Positions 45,926 to 54,448 of a stretch of DNA of 64,000 bases are shown in pieces. How positions within the stretch are numbered: position 1 is the stretch's first letter; each line of letters opens with the position of its first letter. The notes beneath the pieces are model-generated. The model searched no databases, was not told the DNA's origin, and was given only the letters and a program-made list of their open reading frames with translations. Origin of the DNA: Oryzobacter faecalis (GTDB lineage: Bacteria > Actinomycetota > Actinomycetes > Actinomycetales > Dermatophilaceae); NCBI RefSeq assembly GCF_046764005.1, contig NZ_JBKOFW010000001.1, positions 310,001 through 374,000 on the forward strand, written 5' to 3'. Both the position numbers and the translations under genes were made by a program.

Positions 45926-46771
45926 GTGCTGCGCACGCGCTCCCCGGTCCGTCCACTGTCGCTCGCCGACCGCGACGAGGCCCTCGCCGTGTGCGCCCGC
46001 GACCTCCCTCGGGGAGTGTTCGTCGCCGCACGCGTCCTCGAGGGGGCTCGCACGGGGTCACTGTCGTCGGTGCTCGGCCACCGGGTCGACGGCGAGCTGA
46101 CCTCCCTGTGCTGGGCCAGCGCGAACGTCGTCCCGGTCGGCACCACCGAGGAGAGCCGCCCCGCCTTCGCCGAGCGGGTGCGCCGCTGGCGAGGCCGCTG
46201 CGCGTCGCTCTTCGGCCCGCGGGAGGAGGTCGACGGCCTCTGGCGCAACCTCGCGCCCTACTGGGGCCCGGCCCGCGCCGTGCGCGAGCGCCAGCCGCTG
46301 CTCGTCGCCGACCGGCCGCCCTCGGCCCTCGGCGTCGAGCTCGACGTGCGGGTCCGGCCCGCCCGGCTCGACGAGGTCGACCTCGTCCTCCCCGCCGCCG
46401 AGCACATGTTCACCGCCGAGATCGGCTACCCGCCGTACCGGGGGAGCGACCGTGGCTACCGGGGCTCGTTGTCCTCCCTCGTGGCCCGCGGCCACACCTA
46501 CGTCGTCATCGAGGACGGCGAGGTCGTGTTCAAGACCGACGTCGGCAGCCTGGCCCTCGGGTGCGCCCAGCTCCAGGGCGTGTGGCTGGCGCCGCGCCTG
46601 CGCGGGCAGGGCCTCGCCGTCCCGATGCTCGCCGCCGTCGTCGAGCAGGTCATGGTGGGGCAGGCGCCGATGGTGTCCCTGTACGTCAACGACTTCAACC
46701 TCGCGGCCCGGGCCACCTACGAGCGCCTCGGCTTCCGCGAGGTGGGGGACTTCACGACCGTCCTGCTCTGA
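45926..46771 (+). CDS. DUF4081-GNAT family N-acetyltransferase
   Basis: 281 residues, GTG at 45926 with TAGGCT (45914-45919) 6 nt upstream. An actinobacterial N-terminal domain (about 1-125) precedes a GNAT fold with the acetyl-CoA loop LQGVWLAPRLRGQGLAVPML and the C-terminal SLYVNDFNLAARATYERLGFREVG. Matches the protein next to ispG in mycobacteria (Rv2867c); here four genes have been inserted between them. Substrate unknown. Confidence 0.88.
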   Translation: MLRTRSPVRPLSLADRDEALAVCARDLPRGVFVAARVLEGARTGSLSSVLGHRVDGELTSLCWASANVVPVGTTEESRPAFAERVRRWRGRCASLFGPREEVDGLWRNLAPYWGPARAVRERQPLLVADRPPSALGVELDVRVRPARLDEVDLVLPAAEHMFTAEIGYPPYRGSDRGYRGSLSSLVARGHTYVVIEDGEVVFKTDVGSLALGCAQLQGVWLAPRLRGQGLAVPMLAAVVEQVMVGQAPMVSLYVNDFNLAARATYERLGFREVGDFTTVLL

Positions 46772-46829
46772 CCGTCTCCAGGGTGCCGGCGCCCCGGCAG
46801 GCCGAAGGGCCCGCCAGCCGATGCTGACG

Positions 46830-46843
46830 GACCCTCCGGGGTC
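46830..46843. terminator. Short hairpin between convergent genes
   Basis: GACCC-TCCG-GGGTC gives a 5-bp stem in the 93-bp gap between the GNAT stop and the stop of the convergent sugar-binding protein gene. Confidence 0.45.
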
Positions 46844-46864
46844 TGCGGGGTCAGGCCCGGCGCG

Positions 46865-47968
46865 TCACTTGGTCAGCGGACCGAGCGTCGGGTCGTTGGC
46901 GTACGCCTCGGCCGCGTTGTCCTTGGTCACGATGACCGGGGCGAGGAGGTTCGCCGGGACGACCTTGACGCCGTTGTTGTAGGACTTCTCGTCGTTGACG
47001 GTCGGCTTCTCGCCCTTCTGGAGCGCCGACACCATCGCGAGGGTCTCCTTGACGAGGTTGCGGGTGTCCTTGTTGATCGTCGAGTACTGCTCGCCGGCCA
47101 TGATCGACTTGACCGACTCGACCTCGGAGTCCTGACCGGTGACGACCGGGAGGTCCTTGCCGGCCTGCTTGGTCGCCGTGATGATCGCCCGCGCGAGGTT
47201 GTCGTTCGGCGAGAGCACGCCGTCGATCTCGGCGCTCGCGTAGGAGCCCGCGAGGAGGGTGTCCATGCGGGTCTGCGCGTTGCCGGCCTCCCAGCCCTGG
47301 GTGACGGCCTGCTCGAACTTGGTCTGGCCCGAGACGACCTTGAGGGTGCCGTCGTCGATCTTCGGCTGGAGGACGCTCATCGCGCCGTCGAAGAAGACCT
47401 TGGCGTTGTTGTCGTCGGGGGAGCCGGCGAAGAGCTCGATGTTGTACGGCCCGTTCGGCTTCTTCTTGGCCATGCCCTCGAGGAGCGCGGTGCCCTGGAG
47501 GACGCCGACCTTGAAGTTGTCGAACGCGACGTAGTAGTCGACATCCGGGGTGTTGGTCAGCAGGCGGTCGTAGGCGATGACCGTCGCGCCGGACTCCTTC
47601 GCGGCCTTGAGCTGGGTGCCCAGCTGGGAGCCGTCGATGGCGCCCACGACGATGACCTTGGCGCCCTTGGTGACCATGGCCTGGATCTGGTTCTGCTGCT
47701 CGGAGACACCGCCGTTGGCGAACTGGACGTCACCCTTGAAGCCCGCCTGGGTCAGGCCGTCCTTGAACAGCTGCTCGGCGAGCACCCAGTTCTCGGAGGT
47801 CTTCTGCGGCAGCGAGATCCCGATGACCGAGTCGGCGGCGAAGCCCGCGGCCGCCGAGCCGCCGCTGCCGGAGGTGGCGGCGGTGTTGTCGGAGTCGGAG
47901 CGGCCACAGCCGGTGAGGGCCAGGCCGGCGATCGCCGTGACGGCCAGTGCCTTGGTGAGGTTTCGCAT
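46865..47968 (-). CDS. chvE: Sugar ABC transporter substrate-binding lipoprotein (ChvE-like)
   Basis: 367 residues, ATG at 47968. Signal with lipobox LALTGC (Cys near 22), an acidic/Gly linker, then a type I periplasmic-binding fold: IGISLPQKTSENWVLAEQLFKDGL, AKVIVVGAIDGSQLGTQL, VIAYDRLLTNTPDVDYYVAFDN and VVTGQDSEVESVKSIMAGEQ. The wording is that of ChvE, which binds several monosaccharides (glucose, galactose, arabinose, xylose) for the GguAB importer. Last gene of the operon transcribed from 50973. Confidence 0.92.
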   Translation of the reverse strand: MRNLTKALAVTAIAGLALTGCGRSDSDNTAATSGSGGSAAAGFAADSVIGISLPQKTSENWVLAEQLFKDGLTQAGFKGDVQFANGGVSEQQNQIQAMVTKGAKVIVVGAIDGSQLGTQLKAAKESGATVIAYDRLLTNTPDVDYYVAFDNFKVGVLQGTALLEGMAKKKPNGPYNIELFAGSPDDNNAKVFFDGAMSVLQPKIDDGTLKVVSGQTKFEQAVTQGWEAGNAQTRMDTLLAGSYASAEIDGVLSPNDNLARAIITATKQAGKDLPVVTGQDSEVESVKSIMAGEQYSTINKDTRNLVKETLAMVSALQKGEKPTVNDEKSYNNGVKVVPANLLAPVIVTKDNAAEAYANDPTLGPLTK

Positions 47969-48044
47969 CTGTGCTTCTTTCTGCTCGCGCGTCCCTGCGG
48001 ACGCGGGGTCGGGGGCGGCCGGCGGACGCCGACCGGTGGGCCGG

Positions 48045-49349
48045 TCAGCCCTCGGAGCGGATGGTGGCGGAGGTGGACTGGACGGCGGCCTCCGCGGGGT
48101 TCTGCTCGGAGAGCGCGGTGCCCTCGCCGGGGCCGTCACCGCCGCGGTTGCGGTCGCGGTTCCTCATGAACAGCCCGATGATCGAGGGCTTGCCCTGGCG
48201 CTTGTTGTAGACGTCGAAGGCGACGGCGATGAGGAGGACGAGGCCCTTGATCATCTGCGTCGCGTCGGCACCGACGCCCTCGAGCTGGAGGCCGTTGTTG
48301 AGCACGGCCATGACGAGGCCGCCGACGATCGACCCGATCACGGTGCCGACGCCACCGGTGACGGCCGCGCCGCCGATGAAGACCGCGGCGATGGCGTCGA
48401 GCTCCCAGCCGACTCCGTCGAACGGGCCGGAGGCCGTGGAGCGGGCCACGAACATCATCCCGGCGAGGGCGGAGAGCACCGCCATGTTCGCCATGACGAA
48501 GAAGTTGATGGTGCGGCTCTTCACGCCCGAGAGCTCGGCCGCGTGCCGGTTGCCGCCGACCGCGTAGATGTGCCGGCCGAGGACGGTCTTGCTCGCGATG
48601 AAGCCGTAGACGAGGACGAGCACGACGAGGATGAGGCCCGAGACCGGGAAGCCCTTGCGCCCGGAGGCGATGAGGAGCATCGCCCCCATGATGGCCACGC
48701 AGACGAGGGCGAGCCGGGTCCACAGCACCCACGACTCCTCGACCTGCGCGCCGATCCTCTTCAGGCGGGCCCGCCCGCTGAGCGCGCCGTAGACGATGGC
48801 CGCGCACCCGACGATGCCGAGCAGGAGGGTGAGGTTGTTGTACCCGGTGTCGGGGCCGACCTCGGGCAGGGACCCCGAGCCGATGACCTGGAAGCCCTCG
48901 GGGACCGGGACGGTGTTGGACTTGCCGACGTACTGGTTGGCGCCGCGGAAGAGGAGCATCCCGGAGAGGGTGACGATGAAGGCGGGGATGCCGACCCGCG
49001 CGACCCACCAGCCCTGCCAGACGCCGACGAGCGCTCCGAGGGCGAGGCCGAGGAGGATCCCCAGCGGCCACGGGATGCCCCAGTCGCGGATCGCGATGGC
49101 GACGACGATCCCGACGAACGCCGAGATCGACCCGACCGACAGGTCGATGTGCCCGGCGATGATGACGAGGACCATCCCGATCGCGAGGACGAGGATGTAG
49201 GCGTTGCCCTGGATGATGTTGTTGACGTTGTTGGGGTCCAGCGTCAGGCCGCCCGTCTTGACCTGGAAGTACGCGATGAGCGCGACGAGCGCCAGGACCA
49301 TGCCGAGCTGGCGGATGTCCCCGCCGAAGATCTTGCGCAGGAAGTTCAT
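48045..49349 (-). CDS. mmsB: Multiple monosaccharide ABC transporter permease
   Basis: 434 residues, ATG at 49349, about ten membrane segments. Conserved stretches of RbsC/GguB permeases include GMVLVIIAGHIDLSVGSISAFVG, PAFIVTLSGMLLFRGANQYV, YAVGGNRHAAELSGV and IAAVFIGGAAVTGGVGTVIGSIVGG. The cytoplasmic C-terminus (about 45 residues) is polar. Lies between the ATPase and binding-protein genes. Confidence 0.94.
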   Translation of the reverse strand: MNFLRKIFGGDIRQLGMVLALVALIAYFQVKTGGLTLDPNNVNNIIQGNAYILVLAIGMVLVIIAGHIDLSVGSISAFVGIVVAIAIRDWGIPWPLGILLGLALGALVGVWQGWWVARVGIPAFIVTLSGMLLFRGANQYVGKSNTVPVPEGFQVIGSGSLPEVGPDTGYNNLTLLLGIVGCAAIVYGALSGRARLKRIGAQVEESWVLWTRLALVCVAIMGAMLLIASGRKGFPVSGLILVVLVLVYGFIASKTVLGRHIYAVGGNRHAAELSGVKSRTINFFVMANMAVLSALAGMMFVARSTASGPFDGVGWELDAIAAVFIGGAAVTGGVGTVIGSIVGGLVMAVLNNGLQLEGVGADATQMIKGLVLLIAVAFDVYNKRQGKPSIIGLFMRNRDRNRGGDGPGEGTALSEQNPAEAAVQSTSATIRSEG

Positions 49350-49371
49350 GGTGTCCTCGGGGTCGTGGGGG

Positions 49372-50973
49372 TCAGGAGGCGGCCGGCGTCTCGGGCCGGG
49401 TGGTGGTGTTCGTCATGAGGCGCATGAGCGACTCCTGGTCGGCCTCGTCCTTGTCGAGGCAGCCGGTGATCGTCCCCTCGAAGATCGTGTAGATCCGGTC
49501 CGAGAGACCGAGCAGCTCGGGCAGCTCGGAGGAGACGACGATGACGCCCTTGCCCTGGCTGGCGAGGCGCTGGATGATCCCGTAGATCTCGAACTTGGCG
49601 CCGACGTCGATCCCGCGGGTCGGCTCGTCGAGGATCAGCAGGTCGGGCTCGGTGAACAGCCACTTGGCGAGGACGACCTTCTGCTGGTTGCCGCCCGAGA
49701 GCTTGGCGACGCCCTCCTCGACCGTCGGGGTCTTGGTGCGCAGGTCCTTGCGGTACATCTCGGCGTAGCGGAACTCCTCGGCCTCGTTGACGACGAGCCC
49801 GTCGGTGATTCGCGACAGCTTCGCCGACACGGTCGTGCGCTTGATGTCGTCGAGGAGGTTCAGGCCGAGGGACTTGCGGTCCTCGGTGACGTAGGCGAGG
49901 CCGGCGTCGATGGCGTCGCGCACGTGCTTGAGGTGCAGCTCCTTGCCGTCCTTGATGATCTGCCCGCCGAGGACGTTGCCGTAGGAGCGGCCGAAGATGC
50001 TGCGCATCAGCTCGGTGCGCCCGGCGCCCATGAGCCCGGCGAACCCGACGATCTCGCCGCGGCGGACGAAGAAGCTGGAGTTCTTGACGACGAGGCGGTC
50101 GGCACGGACAGGGTGCTGGACCCGCCAGTTCCTGACCTCGAAGAAGACCTCGCCGATCTCGGGGGTGTGGTCCGGGAAGCGGGACTCGAGGTCGCGGCCG
50201 ACCATCCCGCGGATGATCCGGTTCTCGTCGACGCCGTCCTCGCGCACCCGCAGGGTCTCGATCGAGCGGCCGTCGCGGATGATGGTGATGGCGTCCGAGA
50301 TCTGCTCGATCTCGTTGAGCTTGTGGCTGATCATGATGCAGGTGACGCCGCGCCGGCGCAGGCCGTCCATGATCTGCAGCAGGTGCTGGGAGTCGGACTC
50401 GTTGAGCGCGGCCGTCGGCTCGTCGAGGATGAGCAGCTTGACGTCCTTCGAGAGCGCCTTGGCGATCTCGACGAGCTGCTGCTTGCCGACCCCGATGTCC
50501 TTGACCTTGGTCATCGGGTCCTCGGAGAGGCCGACGCGCTCGAGCAGCTCGGCGGCCTTGCGCTGGGTCAGCACCCAGTCGATGGCCCCGCGATGGGTCT
50601 GCTCGTTGCCGAGGAAGATGTTCTCGGCGATCGACATCTCGGGGATGAGCGCGAGCTCCTGGTGGATGATGACGATGCCGGCGTGCTCGCTGTCGCGGAT
50701 CGTGGAGAAGTGGGCGGACTCGCCGTTCCACAGGATCTCGCCGGAGTAGGAGCCGGTCGGGTGGACCCCCGACAGGACCTTCATCAGGGTCGACTTGCCC
50801 GCGCCGTTCTCCCCGCAGATGGCGTGGATCTCACCGCGGCGGACCGTCATGTCGACGTCGGAGAGGGCCTTGACGCCCGGGAACTCCTTGGTGATGCCGC
50901 GCATCTCGAGGATGACCTCGTGGGTGCCGGCCTGGGGGGCGTGCGTCGTGCTCACCGGTGCGTCGTTGCTCAT
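49372..50973 (-). CDS. mmsA: Multiple monosaccharide ABC transporter ATP-binding protein
   Basis: 533 residues, ATG at 50973 with GAGGA upstream. Two fused ABC domains: the first has CGENGAGKSTLMKVLSG, a Q-loop IHQELALIPEMSIAENIFLG and LLILDEPTAAL; the second has the degenerate GLMGAGRTELMRSIFG and the signature LSGGNQQKVVLAKWL with LLILDEPTRGIDVGAK. This is the RbsA/GguA layout. First gene of the sugar operon, under a good promoter and a ROK-type operator. Confidence 0.95.
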   Translation of the reverse strand: MSNDAPVSTTHAPQAGTHEVILEMRGITKEFPGVKALSDVDMTVRRGEIHAICGENGAGKSTLMKVLSGVHPTGSYSGEILWNGESAHFSTIRDSEHAGIVIIHQELALIPEMSIAENIFLGNEQTHRGAIDWVLTQRKAAELLERVGLSEDPMTKVKDIGVGKQQLVEIAKALSKDVKLLILDEPTAALNESDSQHLLQIMDGLRRRGVTCIMISHKLNEIEQISDAITIIRDGRSIETLRVREDGVDENRIIRGMVGRDLESRFPDHTPEIGEVFFEVRNWRVQHPVRADRLVVKNSSFFVRRGEIVGFAGLMGAGRTELMRSIFGRSYGNVLGGQIIKDGKELHLKHVRDAIDAGLAYVTEDRKSLGLNLLDDIKRTTVSAKLSRITDGLVVNEAEEFRYAEMYRKDLRTKTPTVEEGVAKLSGGNQQKVVLAKWLFTEPDLLILDEPTRGIDVGAKFEIYGIIQRLASQGKGVIVVSSELPELLGLSDRIYTIFEGTITGCLDKDEADQESLMRLMTNTTTRPETPAAS

Positions 50974-51042
50974 GCGCGTCCTCGCCGTTGAGGGACCAGG
51001 TCCGTCGTCGTCCGGCCCGCAGGAGCGGGCCACGACGTAATT

Positions 51043-51057
51043 GTTCTGCGGGTGAAC
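51043..51057. promoter_or_regulatory. ROK-type operator over the sugar operon transcription start
   Basis: GTTCTGCGGGTGAAC on the plus strand (minus strand GTTCACCCGCAGAAC) has GTTC/GAAC arms around 7 nt. It overlaps the last bases of the -10 and the expected start point of the sugar operon, a repressing position. It differs by one base from 52431-52445 at the ROK gene, and the matching AA follows both sites. Confidence 0.75.
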
Positions 51058-51083
51058 GTATTGGAGACGGCCGAGCGTGGCAA
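51055..51083 (-). promoter_or_regulatory. Sugar operon promoter
   Basis: On the minus strand TTGCCA, 17 nt, then TACGTT: a -35 five of six matching TTGACA and a TANNNT -10 at ideal spacing. The start point would fall near 51048, about 75 nt before the ATPase ATG, inside the GTTC-N7-GAAC site. Confidence 0.7.
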
Positions 51084-51127
51084 GACCTGTCGAGCCGTTG
51101 TCCCGTAACGATCGGGTAACCCGGCGT

Positions 51128-52399
51128 TCACGTCGGGCCCCCGAGCCAGCGGCTCGGGTCCGCGACGACGTCGTCGAGGACCACGAGGGCGGCCCCCCGG
51201 GCAGCGGCGTTGGTGCCGCCGACCGCCTTCGTGAGGCGGATGCTGGACCAGCGGGCGATGAGCGCCCGGCGCTCGAGCTCGGCGAGCACCGTGGGCGCGA
51301 GGCCGGCGAAGAGCGGGGCGTAGATGCCTCCGAGCACGACCTCGTCGACGTCGACGACGTTGACGACGGTGGCGGCGGCCTGCCCGAGTGATGCACCCGC
51401 GGCCGCGACGGCGTCCGCGACCGGGCCGGGGGCCGCGGCGGCGTGGGCGAGGGCCTGGACGCTGGTGTCGAGCGGGAGCCCGGCACAGGTCGCGAGGGCC
51501 TCGCGCCCGGCGTACGGCTCGAGGCAGCCGTCGGACCCGCAGTGGCACGGGGGCCCCTTGGGGTCGACGAGGACGTGGCCGATCTCCCCGCTCCACCCGT
51601 GCAGGCCCCCGAAGACCTGGCCGCCGAGGACGACGGCCGACCCGATCCCGACGGCGCCGTAGACGAAGAGGTAGCTCTGCTCCTCGACCGGCGCCCGCTC
51701 GCGCCGGCGGCGCTCCTCGACCTCCGTGCGCGCCGCGAGGTCGGCGTCGTTGGCGGCCGTGACCGGCAGCGATGCCAGGTCGGGGTGGGCGTGCAGGGCG
51801 GTGTCGACGCCGAGGTCCTGCCAGCCGAGGTTCGGTGCGTACCGCAGCCGGGCCGACTCGCGGCTCACGAGGCCCGGGAGCGCGACGCAGGCGCCGGCGA
51901 CGACCATGCCCTGGGCGAGCACGGCCCGGCGCGCGTCGGCCGCCAGCTCGGCGAGCTGGGCCAAGGTCTCCGCTGGGTCCCGGCCGCGCAGGTCGGCCTC
52001 CACGACGCGCTGGGTGACCGTGAGGCCGGTGAGGTCGACGACGAGGGCGGCGAGGTGGTCGGTCCCGACGGACAGGCCGAGCCCGACCACGGATCGTGCG
52101 GTCGGCGCCAGGGGGACCGCGGGCCGGCCGGCGCCGGGGGAGGTCAGCGGGTCGAGCTCGGTGACGAGCCGGGCCCCGATGAGGCGGTCGACGAGGTCCG
52201 AGACCGTGGCGCGGGCCAGTCCCACCTCGCCGGCGATCCCGGAGCGGGACAGGGGGGTCCCCACGGCGTGGGCGCCGATGACGCGCTCGAGGACGACGGC
52301 GAGGTTGTGCTCGCGCAGGGTCGACTGGCGCGCCGCGCCCGCGCCACCCCCGCGGGGGAGGGTGGGCCCGGAGCCGCCCCGGCGCGTCGACGTCGACAT
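51128..52399 (-). CDS. ROK family transcriptional regulator
   Basis: 423 residues, ATG at 52399 preferred over GTG 52408 because the -10 TATCGT (52407-52412) ends 7 nt before the ATG. A winged helix-turn-helix (about 20-80, TPLSRSGIAGEVGLARATVSDLVDRL) is followed by the ROK sugar-binding/kinase-like domain with the zinc motif CHCGSDGCLEPYAG and GWSGEIGHV. XylR-type ROK repressors release DNA on binding sugar. It is encoded just upstream of the ABC sugar operon on the same strand, and both promoters carry the same operator. Confidence 0.92.
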   Translation of the reverse strand: MSTSTRRGGSGPTLPRGGGAGAARQSTLREHNLAVVLERVIGAHAVGTPLSRSGIAGEVGLARATVSDLVDRLIGARLVTELDPLTSPGAGRPAVPLAPTARSVVGLGLSVGTDHLAALVVDLTGLTVTQRVVEADLRGRDPAETLAQLAELAADARRAVLAQGMVVAGACVALPGLVSRESARLRYAPNLGWQDLGVDTALHAHPDLASLPVTAANDADLAARTEVEERRRRERAPVEEQSYLFVYGAVGIGSAVVLGGQVFGGLHGWSGEIGHVLVDPKGPPCHCGSDGCLEPYAGREALATCAGLPLDTSVQALAHAAAAPGPVADAVAAAGASLGQAAATVVNVVDVDEVVLGGIYAPLFAGLAPTVLAELERRALIARWSSIRLTKAVGGTNAAARGAALVVLDDVVADPSRWLGGPT

Positions 52400-52430
52400 G
52401 GGCGTCACGATAGACCCGTCCGGCTCTTTG

Positions 52431-52445
52431 GTTCACCCGAAGAAC
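52431..52445. promoter_or_regulatory. ROK-type operator at the ROK gene promoter
   Basis: GTTCACCCGAAGAAC overlaps the -35 region for the -10 TATCGT at 52407-52412, consistent with autoregulation. Same 15-bp site, one base different, as at 51043-51057. Confidence 0.75.
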
Positions 52446-52566
52446 AAATGACGCGCCGCCGTGACCCGCTGCGAGCCCGGCCGCGGTGGTGCGGGTGGGA
52501 CCCCCTCCTCGAGGCTGCTCCTGTGGCCGGGCTGTGCGTCGCGAGCGCCGGATGGTTGGATCGGGC

Positions 52567-52962
52567 ATGGCCACCGCCCCGCCCCTGACCCGCGACGTCG
52601 CCGGGCTGGCGACGCTCCTCGCGACCTCCGGTGTGGTCCACCTCGTCCGGCCGGACGTCTACGAGGGGATGGTGCCGCACGTGCTTCCCCGCAAGCGAGC
52701 CCTGGTGTACGTCAGCGGTGTGGCCGAGATCGCCTGTGCCGCCGGGCTGTTGCACCCCGCGACCCGCCGCGTGGCCGGGTGGGCGTCGGCCGCGGTGCTC
52801 GTCGCGGTCTTCCCCGCGAACGTGCAGATGAGCGTCGACCACGGCCGTCGGGCTGCTCGCCGCGGCGACGCGTCCTCGCGCGCGTCGTTCGCCGCGACGC
52901 TGGGCCGCCTGCCGCTCCAGTGGCCGCTGGTCCGTACCGCGCTGCGCGCTGCCGGCCGCTGA
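52567..52962 (+). CDS. DoxX-like small membrane protein
   Basis: 131 residues, ATG at 52567 (ATG at 52552 also in frame). Four hydrophobic stretches with the DoxX-type wording SGVVHLVRPDVYEGMVPHVLPRKRALVYVSGVAEI, then LLHPATRRVAGWASAAVLVAVFPANVQM, which is common to small DoxX-family proteins. Role unknown. The stop is embedded in the GAGGAGG ribosome site of the next gene, so the two are coupled. Confidence 0.8.
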   Translation: MATAPPLTRDVAGLATLLATSGVVHLVRPDVYEGMVPHVLPRKRALVYVSGVAEIACAAGLLHPATRRVAGWASAAVLVAVFPANVQMSVDHGRRAARRGDASSRASFAATLGRLPLQWPLVRTALRAAGR

Positions 52963-52973
52963 GGAGGCGGCCG

Positions 52974-53840
52974 GTGTCGACCCTGGCCTGGCAGCCCGTG
53001 ACCGAGGCCGACCTCCCGGCCCTGGCCCATCTGGCCCGGCGGTGCCTCGAGCACGACGGCGGGCTCCCGCACCTCGCCGGTGAGCCGATGCTGCGCCGGT
53101 ACTTCCTCGGCGGGTCCGGCATCACCGGGCGGGACGAGACGGGTGAGGTCGTCGCGGCGGCCTCGGTCTTCGTCGACGGCTCCGGCCACCGCACCGCCAC
53201 CGGGCTGGTCCACCCCTCGGCCCGGGGCCAGGGACACGGACACGAGCTCGTCGCCTGGTGCCGCGAGCGGTCGGGCGGGGTCCTGCTGCGGGTGGCCGTC
53301 GAGACGACCTCGCGGGAGTGGGACGCGCTCGCCGCCGAGCTCGGGCTGGTCCGCACCTTCGCCGAGCACGTCATGCGCCACGACCTCCTCGACGTGCCGC
53401 GGGTGCGGCGCCCCGCGGGACTGCGCTCCGAGCCGTGGACCAGGGAGACGGCGCCCCTGTTCTACGAGGCCTACCGCCGCTCCTTCGCCGCCCGCCCGGG
53501 CTTCCCGGACCCGCCGATGCAGCAGTGGGTCGCCGACGTGTCCGGGGAGGAGGGGTTCCGCGCGTCCGCCTCGCGCGTCGTCCTCGACGCCGACGGGGAA
53601 CCGGTCGGCTTCGTCAACCTCATCGACGACTGGGTCGACCAGGTCGGCGTGGTCCCGCAGTGGCGCGGACGCGGTCTCGGGGCCCACCTCGTCGTGCGGT
53701 CGCTGCGGGCGCTGCGCAAGGCCGGGTGCGAGCAGGCGTGGCTGACGGTCAACGTCGACAACCCCGCCCACGACCTCTACCTGCGGGTGGGGTTCCGCGA
53801 CGCTGGGCTGCGCGCGAGGTACGAGGAGGTCGTGCGCTGA
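52974..53840 (+). CDS. Tandem-domain GNAT N-acetyltransferase
   Basis: 288 residues, GTG at 52974 with GAGGAGG at 52961-52967. Two GNAT halves: the N-terminal one has a weak acetyl-CoA loop (GLVHPSARGQGHGHELVAW), the C-terminal one a stronger loop (VGVVPQWRGRGLGAHLVVRSLRAL) followed by LTVNVDNPAHDLYLRVGF. This two-domain layout is that of mycothiol synthase MshD relatives, but the same layout is common in other acetyltransferases, so MshD is not claimed. Confidence 0.85.
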   Translation: MSTLAWQPVTEADLPALAHLARRCLEHDGGLPHLAGEPMLRRYFLGGSGITGRDETGEVVAAASVFVDGSGHRTATGLVHPSARGQGHGHELVAWCRERSGGVLLRVAVETTSREWDALAAELGLVRTFAEHVMRHDLLDVPRVRRPAGLRSEPWTRETAPLFYEAYRRSFAARPGFPDPPMQQWVADVSGEEGFRASASRVVLDADGEPVGFVNLIDDWVDQVGVVPQWRGRGLGAHLVVRSLRALRKAGCEQAWLTVNVDNPAHDLYLRVGFRDAGLRARYEEVVR

Positions 53841-53898
53841 CCCGGAGGGTCAGCCAGCGACGTCCTCGTCGGTCGTGCGCTGACCCGGAGGGTCAGCC
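53828..53898 (+). repeat. 28-bp direct repeat duplicating a stop codon and terminator hairpin
   Basis: GGTCGTGCGCTGACCCGGAG continuing into GGTCAGCC occurs at 53828-53855 and again at 53871-53898 (period 43). Each copy contains the TGA of the GNAT gene and a perfect CTGACCC-GGA-GGGTCAG hairpin (53837-53853 and 53880-53896), giving two terminators in series. Confidence 0.9.
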
Positions 53899-53950
53899 GG
53901 TGACCTGCGTCCCGCTGGTCGGCCACGGCCCGTGATGGGAGCATGGCCCC

Positions 53951-54367
53951 ATGGCGGACGAGGCAGCCGACCCGATCAGCGTCGTCACCGGCTACATCGA
54001 GGCGTCCCAGCGGGCGCGCTCGACCCACGATGCCGACGACTTCACCGCGGTGCGGGCCTTCTTCCACCCGGACGCGTCGGTCCGGCTGGCGTCGGCGTGG
54101 GGGCACGACCCGTGGCGGGTCGCGCACAACACGGCCGACGAGATCATCGAGCGGCTCCAGGCGCCGATCAACCAGGGGACCAGCCTCACGACCGAGAACG
54201 TCAACGTCGTCCGCGCGGGTGACGACGTCCTCGTCGAGCAGCGCTCGACCATCCACCACCGGGGGCGCGACCACGTGAGCATGGTCTGCTTCCTGTTCAC
54301 GGTCCTCGACGGGCGGATCGCCGGCATTCGGACCTACCGCAACGACCTGGGCCTGCCGGCCGGCTGA
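53951..54367 (+). CDS. SnoaL-like / NTF2-fold protein
   Basis: 138 residues, GGGAG upstream of the ATG. Single small domain of alpha+beta cone type: a helical start (VVTGYIEASQRARSTHDADDFTAVRAFFHPDASVRLASAW), middle strands (TTENVNVVRAGDDVLVEQRSTIHHRGRDHVSMVCFLFTV) and the ending DGRIAGIRTYRNDLGL typical of SnoaL-like proteins. Substrate unknown; such proteins act as isomerases, hydrolases or small-ligand binders. Confidence 0.8.
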   Translation: MADEAADPISVVTGYIEASQRARSTHDADDFTAVRAFFHPDASVRLASAWGHDPWRVAHNTADEIIERLQAPINQGTSLTTENVNVVRAGDDVLVEQRSTIHHRGRDHVSMVCFLFTVLDGRIAGIRTYRNDLGLPAG

Positions 54368-54406
54368 GCGTCCGCGACCGGCGCGGCGTGGGGTCCTTCG
54401 CCTCGT

Positions 54407-54412
54407 TATCCT
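54407..54412 (+). promoter_or_regulatory. Candidate -10 for proS
   Basis: TATCCT lies about 36 bp before the proS GTG; it would give a leader of about 30 nt containing the TGGAG ribosome site. No good -35 is visible. Confidence 0.35.
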
Positions 54413-54448
54413 TGCCGGGTTGCCCACCCGACCCCCTGGAGCACCCCC

